Source of the DNA: Verrucomicrobia bacterium UBA6775
GTDB lineage: Bacteria; Verrucomicrobiota; Verrucomicrobiia; Limisphaerales; UBA1096
DNA length: 38,916 bases
Reading direction: 5' to 3'
Assembly: GCA_002453165.1 (NCBI GenBank)
Contig: DKGH01000201.1
Span: 27,469-66,384 of the forward strand
Position numbers and translations under genes: made by a program. Under the pieces are notes generated by a model. The model had not been told where the DNA came from, did no database searches, and saw only the letters and a program-made list of their open reading frames with translations. Below are positions 32,617 through 38,916 of this stretch, piece after piece. Each line of letters opens with the position of its first letter. The stretch's first letter is position 1.

Positions 32617-33576
32617 ATGTCCGAACCTGATTCTTCCCCGAAAAAAAACGACTCCAAAACCGCCGTGTTCGCGCGACGACTGGCCAGCACGGTGGTGTTA
32701 CTCAGTGTTGTTTTTTACGGGCTGCTCAGCGGTGGTACACTTTCGGTTGTGCTGGTTGGTGCGCTGGTGATGCTGCTCAACGTAGTCGGCCTGTTGGAGT
32801 TTTACGGCATGTTGAAGGAGAACCAATTGCCGCGGTTCAAGTGGCTGGGCCTCTCTTGCGGAGTGGTGCTGCTCGGCGCGGTGTTTCTGTACCTCTCCGG
32901 TCTGGCCGCCAAATGGTTTGGCCTGGCCGCCCCCAGCCTCGCCGGTGCCGCCGAACTGGAGGTGGCAATCCTCGCCGTTTTCCTGATCGCGATCCTGGTA
33001 AGACGGGTCTTCGCCCATCCGGCACCGCCAAGTTTCTCGATGAACGGCAACACGATACTCGGGGTGCTTTACGTCTCGTGGCTGCTCGGTTTTATTCTCA
33101 AGATTTTCTTTTTCAAGACCGCAAGCGGGACACCGGAGAGGGCCGCGTTTGACGGTGGATTCTGTCTCCTCTTTTTCATCCTCGTCACCAAGTGCAGTGA
33201 CATCGGCGCGTACTCGCTTGGCTCGCTGATCGGCCGTCACAAGATGATTCTCAAGGTTAGCCCGGGGAAAACTTGGGAGGGCTTCGCCGGGGCGATCCTG
33301 TTGTCCACAGCTGTGGCGCTGGTTATTGCACATTACTTTGGCGCGACAAAACTCGGTGGCATGACGCTGACACACGCGGCCGTGCTGGGGCCGTTGATGG
33401 CGATCGGCGCCGTGGTGGGCGACCTCGTCGAGTCGGTCTTCAAGCGCGATTCCGGCGTAAAGGATTCCGGTTCCTTTTTCCCGGGCATCGGCGGCATCCT
33501 CGACCTGCTCGACAGCCTGCTATTCAATGCCCCGCTGATGTTCCTTTACCTCCGGCTGGTTTTGTTCAATGACTAG
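32617..33576 (+). CDS. cdsA: Phosphatidate cytidylyltransferase
   Basis: A 319-residue polytopic membrane enzyme that makes CDP-diacylglycerol from phosphatidate and CTP. The C-terminal family region reads SVFKRDSGVKDSGSFFPGIGGILDLLDSLLFNAP, with the conserved KRDxGxKDxG and GG-x2-D-x2-D core. The usual PGHGGxxDRxD histidine and arginine are Ile and Leu here; I recall a similar substitution in PVC relatives, but this is unverified. About eight hydrophobic segments precede it. It lies 36 bases after uppS and 12 bases before dxr. Confidence 0.94.
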   Translation: MSEPDSSPKKNDSKTAVFARRLASTVVLLSVVFYGLLSGGTLSVVLVGALVMLLNVVGLLEFYGMLKENQLPRFKWLGLSCGVVLLGAVFLYLSGLAAKWFGLAAPSLAGAAELEVAILAVFLIAILVRRVFAHPAPPSFSMNGNTILGVLYVSWLLGFILKIFFFKTASGTPERAAFDGGFCLLFFILVTKCSDIGAYSLGSLIGRHKMILKVSPGKTWEGFAGAILLSTAVALVIAHYFGATKLGGMTLTHAAVLGPLMAIGAVVGDLVESVFKRDSGVKDSGSFFPGIGGILDLLDSLLFNAPLMFLYLRLVLFND

Positions 33577-33588
33577 CAGCGACTCGTA

Positions 33589-34749
33589 ATGAAAAACGTC
33601 GTTCTACTCGGCAGCACCGGTTCCATTGGCACCAGCACCGCGAAGGTCGCGGAGGATCTGCCGGAAGACATCCGCCTCATCGGCCTCGCCGCGGGCGGCA
33701 ACGACGCATTACTCGCGGAGCAGGCCAAACAATTTAAGCCTGAACTGATATCCATCAGTTCCCCGGAAAAGGCGGAGGGGCTGAGGTCACAACTCGACGG
33801 CATCCGCGTGGCTAGTGGCGAGGAGGGTTTGATTGAGTTGGCCACACTGCCAAGCGCGGACATTGTGTTGATCGCCATCGTCGGCACTGCCGGATTGCAG
33901 CCGGCACTCGCTGCGATTAGGGCTGGGAAGGACATCGCCGTGGCCTCCAAGGAAATCCTCGTCATGGCCGGCGAAATCGTCATGGCCGAGGCACGAAAAC
34001 ACGGCGTGAACGTGCTGCCGGTCGACAGCGAACATTCGGCAATTTTCCAGTGCCTCGACGGTCGCCCGCCCGACTCGGTGCGACGCCTGATCCTGACCGC
34101 CTCGGGTGGACCGTTCCGGCAAACGCCTCTCGAAGACTTCGCCGGCATCACGGTCGAACAGGCGCTGAAACATCCCTCGTGGGTGATGGGCCGCAAGATC
34201 ACCATCGACTCAGCCACCATGTTCAACAAGGGCCTCGAGATGATCGAGGCACGCTGGCTGTTTAACATCCCGATGCCGCAGGTCGATGTCATCGTCCACC
34301 CGCAAAGCGTGGTGCACTCAATGGTCGAGTTCGTCGATGGCTCCATCCTGTCTCAACTTTCCACTCCGGACATGTGCCTGCCGATTCAGTACGCACTCAA
34401 TTGGCCAAGCCGCGCGGCGAGCGAGCGAGTGCAGACGGACTTTGCCGCGCTAGGCCGGCTGGACTTCGAGGCGCCGGACTTGGCCAAGTTCCCCGCGCTT
34501 GGCCAAGCGCGACGCGCCGGCGAAGTGGGCGGCACGCTTCCGGCCGTGCTCAATGCCGCGAACGAAATCGCGGTCGACGCCTTTTGCGAGCGGCATACCT
34601 CGTTCGTCGGAATCGCCGAGTCGGTCAAAGAGGTAATGGATCGCCATCAGGTCATCGAGCATCCGACGCTGGACGAAATCATCGAGGCCGACCAATGGGC
34701 GCGTGAGACGGCGCGCGACATGGTGGTCCTTGGCCAAGCGATTGCCTGA
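33589..34749 (+). CDS. dxr: 1-deoxy-D-xylulose 5-phosphate reductoisomerase
   Basis: A 386-residue MEP-pathway enzyme. Its N-terminal NADPH motif is LLGSTGSIGTST. Active-site segments are IAVASKEILVMAG, LPVDSEHSAIFQCL (metal ligands D and E), LTASGGPFR, and WVMGRKITIDSATMFNKGLEMIEA, followed by VHPQSVVHSMVEFVDGS. It converts DXP to MEP using NADPH and a divalent metal, feeding isoprenoid precursors to the neighbouring uppS product. Two CTTGGCCAAG cores plus a full 16-base palindrome lie within the gene, encoding DLAKF, LGQA and LGQA. Its TGA overlaps the next ATG (TGATG). Confidence 0.97.
   Translation: MKNVVLLGSTGSIGTSTAKVAEDLPEDIRLIGLAAGGNDALLAEQAKQFKPELISISSPEKAEGLRSQLDGIRVASGEEGLIELATLPSADIVLIAIVGTAGLQPALAAIRAGKDIAVASKEILVMAGEIVMAEARKHGVNVLPVDSEHSAIFQCLDGRPPDSVRRLILTASGGPFRQTPLEDFAGITVEQALKHPSWVMGRKITIDSATMFNKGLEMIEARWLFNIPMPQVDVIVHPQSVVHSMVEFVDGSILSQLSTPDMCLPIQYALNWPSRAASERVQTDFAALGRLDFEAPDLAKFPALGQARRAGEVGGTLPAVLNAANEIAVDAFCERHTSFVGIAESVKEVMDRHQVIEHPTLDEIIEADQWARETARDMVVLGQAIA
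34495..34510. repeat. Palindrome, full 16-mer in dxr
   Basis: Encodes LGQA. Core copies lie nearby at 34479-34488 and 34729-34738. Confidence 0.95.
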
Positions 34750-35981
34750 TGCCGACGATTCAATCCATCTCCACCCACGATTTCCGCCGCAAACTCAAGG
34801 ACGGAGCCGGCTCCGATGCCGTTCACACCGACCCCTCGTACGGCTACGGTGTCACGCTGCTCGAGACCGATACCGGCCTGACCGGCACCGGCATCGCCTA
34901 CACGCTGGGCGACGGCACCAATCTAGTCTGCGAGGCAATCCGCATCCTCGCCGAGCCGTTAAAGGGCCGCGAGATCGAGGAATTAATGGCGGAGTTTGGC
35001 GCGGTGCAACGCTCGCTCGCCGAGCACCCGGGCGTACGCTGGCTTGGCCCGCACAAGGGCGTGACACACCTCGCGCTCGCCTCCATCACCAACGCCTGTT
35101 TCGACCTCTGGGCAAAGTCACGCGGCGTACCGAACTGGAAACTGTTGCTCGACCTGTCGCCGACAGAGATCACGCGGCTGATCGATTTTAGTTATCTTGA
35201 GGAAGTGTTGACTGTGGCCGAGGCAGTCGAGTTGCTGCAATCACATCAGGCCACGCGGGCCGAGCGCGAGGGCGTCCTAAAAACCGGCTACCCCGGCTAC
35301 GACACCTCCGTCGGTTGGTTCCAGTACAGCGATGAGAAGATTCGCGACAACGCCAAGGCCGCAGTCGATGCCGGGTTCACCGCGATGAAACTGAAGGTCG
35401 GCGCGAAGGATCACGCACACGACGTGCGACGCTCGTTCATGGTGCGCGAGGCGGTGGGCGATGACGTCCGCATCATGCTCGACGCCAATCAGGCCTGGCC
35501 GCTGCCGCAGGCGATCGACGCCTGCCTCGCGCTCAAGGGCATGAATCCGTTCTGGATGGAGGAGCCGACCCAACCGGACGATGTCTCGGCGCATAAGACC
35601 TTGGCCGACAAAATCGCCCCGGTGCCGGTGGCTGTCGGCGAGGCGGTTTCCAACCGTGTCTTGTGGAAGAATTTTCTACAGGCCGGGGCGGTCGGAATCG
35701 TGCAGGCCGACTGCACCCGCCTCGCCGGCATCAGCGAATGGCTCGCGGTGGTCATGCTCGCGCGCAAGTTCCCGGTGCGCCTCGTGCCGCACGTGGGCGA
35801 CATGGGGCAGATTCACCAGCACCTCGTTTTGTTCAGCCACATCGCGCTGGGCCACGAAAAATTGTTTCTCGAGTATATCCCGCACCTGCGCGACGATTTT
35901 GCTCACCCGGCGAATGTCGACAGCGGCCACTACATGCCACCGCAGGAACCGGGCTGCAGCACCGACCTCCACCTGGCTTGA
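34749..35981 (+). CDS. Enolase-superfamily dehydratase, L-fuconate dehydratase-like
   Basis: A 410-residue mandelate racemase/enolase-superfamily protein. Catalytic K214-x-K216 in TAMKLKVG, metal ligands D245 (MLDANQAW), E271 (WMEEPT) and E298 (GEAVSN), and H348 in PHVGDMGQIHQH are all present. The segment GYPGYDTSVGWFQYSDEKI closely resembles the L-fuconate dehydratase subgroup (ENOSF1-like), pointing to dehydration of a sugar acid such as L-fuconate. Subgroup assignment is from remembered motifs only. It overlaps dxr at its start and the next gene at its stop (TGATG at both), so it is tightly coupled into the uppS-cdsA-dxr operon. Confidence 0.9.
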   Translation: MPTIQSISTHDFRRKLKDGAGSDAVHTDPSYGYGVTLLETDTGLTGTGIAYTLGDGTNLVCEAIRILAEPLKGREIEELMAEFGAVQRSLAEHPGVRWLGPHKGVTHLALASITNACFDLWAKSRGVPNWKLLLDLSPTEITRLIDFSYLEEVLTVAEAVELLQSHQATRAEREGVLKTGYPGYDTSVGWFQYSDEKIRDNAKAAVDAGFTAMKLKVGAKDHAHDVRRSFMVREAVGDDVRIMLDANQAWPLPQAIDACLALKGMNPFWMEEPTQPDDVSAHKTLADKIAPVPVAVGEAVSNRVLWKNFLQAGAVGIVQADCTRLAGISEWLAVVMLARKFPVRLVPHVGDMGQIHQHLVLFSHIALGHEKLFLEYIPHLRDDFAHPANVDSGHYMPPQEPGCSTDLHLA

Positions 35982-36778
35982 TGAAAAAACTGATCCTCAC
36001 CTTTTTGTTCGCCGCTTGGGCAAGCGCAACCCTGCTGAACGCGGAAGAGCCACCCGGTCCGGTTGGCCAGGCGCACGCGCACAACGACTACTACCACAAG
36101 CGGCCGCTGCTCGACGCCTTGTCGCACGGTTTTTGCAGTGTCGAGGCCGACGTGTTTTTGAAAAACGGCAGGCTGCTCGTCGGGCACTTTCAATTTGAGC
36201 TGCGCGAAAAACGATCGCTCGAGTCGCTTTATCTCGAGCCCTTGGCCAAGCGCGTGAAAGCCAACGGCGGCAGCGTCCACAAAACCAAGGCGCCATTTCA
36301 CCTGATGATCGACTTCAAGACCGACGGCCCGAAGACCTATGCCGCACTCCAGCCGTTGCTCGAGAAATACCGGTTCATGCTCACCGAATTCGGGCCGGAC
36401 AAAACCAAAACCAAGGCGGTGACCATCGTGATCTCTGGCAGCCGCCCGCGCGCCTCGATGGAAAAACAAGCCAAGCGCCTGGCAGGCTACGACGGGCGGA
36501 TGTCCGATCTTGGCAAAGGTGCGAGCCCGCATTTCATGCCTTGGATCAGCGACAGTTGGCGGTCGCACTTCAAGTGGCGCGGCAAGGGTGATCTCCCGGC
36601 AGCCGAGCAGGCCAAGCTCAAGCGCATCGTCCAGCAGGCCCACAAGGATGGACAAAAAGTCCGCTTCTGGGCCGCACCCGACAACCCCGCCACTTGGGCC
36701 GTGCTGCAGCAGGCCGGTGTCGACTTCATCAACACCGACCGCCTCGAGGCTCTATCCAAATTCCTGCGAGCCAAGTAA
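35981..36778 (+). CDS. Secreted PLC-like/glycerophosphodiester phosphodiesterase-like protein
   Basis: A 265-residue protein with a signal peptide (MKKLILTFLFAAWASATLLNA). The mature part begins with AHAHNDYYHKRPLLDALSHGFCSVEADVFLKNGRLLVGHF. H34, E55, D57 and H69 fit the catalytic/metal set of the PI-PLC/GDPD TIM-barrel family, and HLMIDFKTDG continues the barrel. The protein ends with VRFWAAPDNPATWAVLQQAGVDFINTDRL, typical of GDPD C-termini. The substrate is unknown. Part of the signal peptide (AAWASA) is encoded by CGCTTGGGCAAGCG, a one-base variant of the palindrome. Its start overlaps the previous stop. Confidence 0.87.
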   Translation: MKKLILTFLFAAWASATLLNAEEPPGPVGQAHAHNDYYHKRPLLDALSHGFCSVEADVFLKNGRLLVGHFQFELREKRSLESLYLEPLAKRVKANGGSVHKTKAPFHLMIDFKTDGPKTYAALQPLLEKYRFMLTEFGPDKTKTKAVTIVISGSRPRASMEKQAKRLAGYDGRMSDLGKGASPHFMPWISDSWRSHFKWRGKGDLPAAEQAKLKRIVQQAHKDGQKVRFWAAPDNPATWAVLQQAGVDFINTDRLEALSKFLRAK

Positions 36779-36788
36779 GCAATCCTTT

Positions 36789-36845
36789 CTATCCTGTTCA
36801 TCCATGTTTTAATGCTCTGTAACTCAACATGGATGAACAGGATAG
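36789..36845. repeat. Perfect 20-bp inverted repeat (long hairpin)
   Basis: CTATCCTGTTCATCCATGTT (36789-36808) is exactly repeated in reverse complement at 36826-36845, with a 17-base loop. It begins 11 bases after the stop of the PLC-like gene. There is no clean T tract, so a transposon- or REP-like dispersed repeat is at least as likely as a terminator. Sequences of the type 'ATCCTGTTCATCC' are, in my recollection, recurrent intergenic repeats in many PVC and other genomes. Confidence 0.85.
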
Positions 36846-36928
36846 GCAGGATGAAATGATCGAGCTGCTCTTGGCCAGGCGGGAAATCGGCCTTTATTTG
36901 ACGGGATTGGCGTGCGACTGTTCCGCGC

Positions 36929-37831
36929 ATGCACGACCTCACTCGACGTTCATTCGTCCGCAACGCTGCCCTTGGTTTGCCCGCGATCGCACTCGCACCG
37001 GAACTTCTGGCAAAAAAGAAGAAACCTTTAAACCGATTCCAGATCGGTATTCAGGAATACACATTTCACCGCTGGCTCGGCAGCGGAAAACTCAAGCATC
37101 TCGACTATCCGGCACTGGCCAAAAAGGAACTCAGCATCACACACATCGAGTACTGGAACCGGCCGTTCGGAGGCAAGCACACCGACAAAAAATACGTCGG
37201 CGAACTGGCCAAGCGCACCACTGGTGAGGGGATGAAAAACGTGCTGATCCTCATCGACGCCGGCAACGAACTGGACGCAAAGGATCCCAAGCAGCGCGCC
37301 CGCTCGGTCGAGGAACACAAGGGCTGGGTGGACTGCGCCGCACAGCTTGGCTGTGATGCCATCCGGGTAAACTGCCGTTCCGGCGGAAACCGTGAGGAGA
37401 ACATGAAAAACGCAGTCGAGGGCATGCGTGCGATCTGCGACTACGCGAAAGGCAGCAAGGTGAAGATCGTGATCGAGCCGCACGGCGGTTATTCGAACGA
37501 CCCCGACTGGCTGCTTGCGATCATTAAAAAACTCAATCACCCGAATGCCGGCCTGCTGCCGGACTTCAACAACTTCGGGCGTTACGACCGTTACGACGGC
37601 GTCAAGCGGACGCTCGCCCACGCGCCGGCCATCTGCGCCAAGGCATTGAACTTTGATGACAAAGGCAATGAGACACGCACGGACTACTATCGGATGATGA
37701 AAATCATCCACCAATCCAGCTACTCTGGCGTGATCACGATAGAGTTCGAGGGACACAAGGTCGACCCGATCGCCGGCTCGCTCAAGACCAAGGCCCTCAT
37801 TCAAAAGGCACTCAAGGCCGCCGCTGCCTAA
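36929..37831 (+). CDS. Tat-exported sugar phosphate isomerase/epimerase-like protein
   Basis: A 300-residue TIM-barrel protein with a twin-arginine signal (LTRRSFVRNAALGLPAIALAPELLA). The barrel includes GIQEYTFHRWL, THIEYWNRPF, IRVNCRSGG, VIEPHGGYSNDPDW, LLPDFNNFGRYDRYDG and ITIEFEGHKVDP, resembling xylose isomerase-like/AP-endonuclease 2 family metal sites. Tat export suggests folding with a bound metal before secretion. PVC bacteria carry many such proteins, usually linked to polysaccharide or sugar-acid use; the substrate is unknown. Preceded by the hairpin at 36789-36845. Its stop overlaps the next start (TAATG). Confidence 0.9.
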   Translation: MHDLTRRSFVRNAALGLPAIALAPELLAKKKKPLNRFQIGIQEYTFHRWLGSGKLKHLDYPALAKKELSITHIEYWNRPFGGKHTDKKYVGELAKRTTGEGMKNVLILIDAGNELDAKDPKQRARSVEEHKGWVDCAAQLGCDAIRVNCRSGGNREENMKNAVEGMRAICDYAKGSKVKIVIEPHGGYSNDPDWLLAIIKKLNHPNAGLLPDFNNFGRYDRYDGVKRTLAHAPAICAKALNFDDKGNETRTDYYRMMKIIHQSSYSGVITIEFEGHKVDPIAGSLKTKALIQKALKAAAA

Positions 37832-38916
37832 TGATTTACAGGCGCTCCATTGAACTACTTTTATATTGCGCGCTTGGCCAGGCGTTTGGCCAAGCGGCTG
37901 ATCCGTTGCCCCTACCGGAGAGTACGCCGTGGGATGTTGCGGCGCTGAAAAAGGCACCCAAGTTCGAGTGGATTCGGCAGGAAGGCGACGTGCAAGCCCT
38001 GCTGTATGCTGGTGAAAAATATCGCGGCAAGCCCACCCGGGTGTTCGCCTACTACGCCTCGCCCAGGACGCTTGGCCAAGCGGTAAAGGGCAAGGTGCCG
38101 GGCATCGTGCTGGTGCACGGCGGCGGCGGTACGGCGTTTGCCAACTGGGCACAGTTGTGGGCCAAGCGCGGCTATGCGGCCATCGCGATGGACTTGGCCG
38201 GTTGCGGCGAGGGACGCAAGCGGCTGCCGGACGGTGGCCCAGGCCAAAGTCACGCGGACAAGTTTAGCACCATCGACGAGCCGCTCGAGAACCAATGGTC
38301 GTACCACGCGGTAGCCAACGTGATCCGTGGACACTCACTGCTGCGCAGTTTCGCCGGGGTGGATGGCGATCGCGTCGCGCTGACCGGGATCAGTTGGGGC
38401 GGCTACCTGACCTGCATCGTTGCCGGGGTGGATGATCGATTTGCGATGGCCATGCCGGTCTACGGGTGCGGTTTCCTGCGGGAAAACAGCGTCTGGAAAG
38501 TTGGTGAGTTTGGCAAAATGACAGCCGCGCAGTCGGACAAATGGCATCGACTTTGGGATCCGTCGCGCTACATCGGTTCGGCGAAGATGCCGGTGATGTT
38601 CCTGAACGGCACAAACGATTTTGCCTATCCGATGGACAGCTACGCCAAGACCTGCGCGCTGGTGCGGAGCGAGAAAAACTACAGCATCCAGCTCAACATG
38701 AAGCACGGGCACCTCTTCGAATTCCCGGAATTCTTCCTGTTCGCCGACCAGTACATCCGCGGAGGCAAACCGATGCCGGTGGTCGCCAGGCCGGTCATCG
38801 ACGGCGGCAAAGTCCGCACGTCGGTCAAGTCGGAGACCAAGTTGATCGAGGCCAAGCTGCACTACACCACGGCACCGCATGAACAAAACCGGAGCCGCGT
38901 CTGGAAAACGATCGAA
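37831..38916 (+). CDS. Secreted alpha/beta hydrolase, acetyl-xylan-esterase-like (partial, C-terminus beyond right edge)
   Basis: From the ATG at 37831 (TAATG overlap with the previous gene) 362 codons remain open to the window end. A signal peptide is visible (MIYRRSIELLLYCALGQAFGQA). The alpha/beta-hydrolase core has GIVLVHGGGGTAFANWA (oxyanion region), nucleophile S188 in LTGISWGGYL, acid D263 in NGTNDFAYP, and a histidine in MKHGHLFEF (H292 or H294). It resembles dienelactone hydrolase/acetyl xylan esterase-type enzymes, so deacetylation of polysaccharide is plausible. The signal peptide h-region (LGQAFGQA) is built from two in-phase copies of the palindrome, and another copy encodes LGQA at about residue 81-84. 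Confidence 0.88.
   Translation, partial: MIYRRSIELLLYCALGQAFGQAADPLPLPESTPWDVAALKKAPKFEWIRQEGDVQALLYAGEKYRGKPTRVFAYYASPRTLGQAVKGKVPGIVLVHGGGGTAFANWAQLWAKRGYAAIAMDLAGCGEGRKRLPDGGPGQSHADKFSTIDEPLENQWSYHAVANVIRGHSLLRSFAGVDGDRVALTGISWGGYLTCIVAGVDDRFAMAMPVYGCGFLRENSVWKVGEFGKMTAAQSDKWHRLWDPSRYIGSAKMPVMFLNGTNDFAYPMDSYAKTCALVRSEKNYSIQLNMKHGHLFEFPEFFLFADQYIRGGKPMPVVARPVIDGGKVRTSVKSETKLIEAKLHYTTAPHEQNRSRVWKTIE
37871..37896. repeat. Two 12-base-phased palindrome variants in a signal peptide
   Basis: CGCTTGGCCAGG followed in phase by CGTTTGGCCAAGCGG encodes LGQAFGQA in the hydrolase signal peptide. An exact 14-base copy follows at 38069-38082. Confidence 0.9.

Overview
The window is a high-GC bacterial chromosome segment, most likely from a Verrucomicrobiota member (PVC superphylum, possibly a Pedosphaerales/Limisphaerales-type lineage). 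Support comes from a PQQ-like propeller protein of the kind abundant in Planctomycetes and Verrucomicrobia, Tat-exported TIM-barrel sugar isomerase-like proteins, a CdsA with a PVC-like C-terminal signature, many HEAT/TPR/AsmA-type envelope proteins, and weak or non-ATG starts. The assignment rests on protein character only; no 16S rRNA or database search was available. I see no rRNA, tRNA, CRISPR or transposase.

Layout. 1-4.7 kb: a partial zinc-ribbon membrane protein (minus, runs off the left edge), rpmB (bL28), a PQQ-like propeller protein (minus), an AT-richer ankyrin/zinc-ribbon protein (plus) and a Nudix hydrolase. 3.6-8.4 kb: a minus-strand cluster of M20 peptidase, queE, class III aminotransferase, rsmA and Nudix hydrolase, with the last three translationally coupled or overlapping. 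8.4-16.6 kb: a giant AsmA-like protein, a secreted protein of unknown function, a HEAT protein, signal peptidase I and a Gfo/Idh/MocA oxidoreductase. 16.7-23.6 kb (plus): a response regulator with a degenerate HD-GYP domain coupled to a TPR-glycosyltransferase-like protein, a MetE C-terminal-like protein, rpsU (bS21), a TIM-barrel protein and a YbhN-type membrane protein. 23.7-27.3 kb: mfd (minus). 27.4-30.3 kb: an AT-rich TonB-dependent receptor with its own terminator. 30.5-38.9 kb (plus): purA, uppS, cdsA, dxr, then a tightly overlapping run of an L-fuconate dehydratase-like enolase, a PLC-like phosphodiesterase, a Tat-exported sugar isomerase-like protein and a secreted alpha/beta hydrolase that runs off the right edge. 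uppS-cdsA-dxr is a conserved envelope/isoprenoid gene order; here it is followed by sugar or secreted catabolic genes instead of the commonly seen rseP.

The most striking signal is not a gene. A perfect palindrome, GCTTGGCCAAGC, often extended to GCGCTTGGCCAAGCGC, is scattered through the window. By eye I count 21 exact 12-mers, 28 copies of the CTTGGCCAAG core and 7 full 16-mers. A base-composition estimate at about 60% GC predicts roughly 0.004 copies of the 12-mer. It occurs inside unrelated genes on both strands (reading Leu-Ala-Lys-Arg or Leu-Gly-Gln-Ala, never Ala-Trp-Pro-Ser) and at gene junctions. It is missing from the AT-rich genes and from several long patches. It resembles in kind the HIP1 highly iterated palindrome of cyanobacteria but has a different sequence, and is the main candidate for an undescribed system here.
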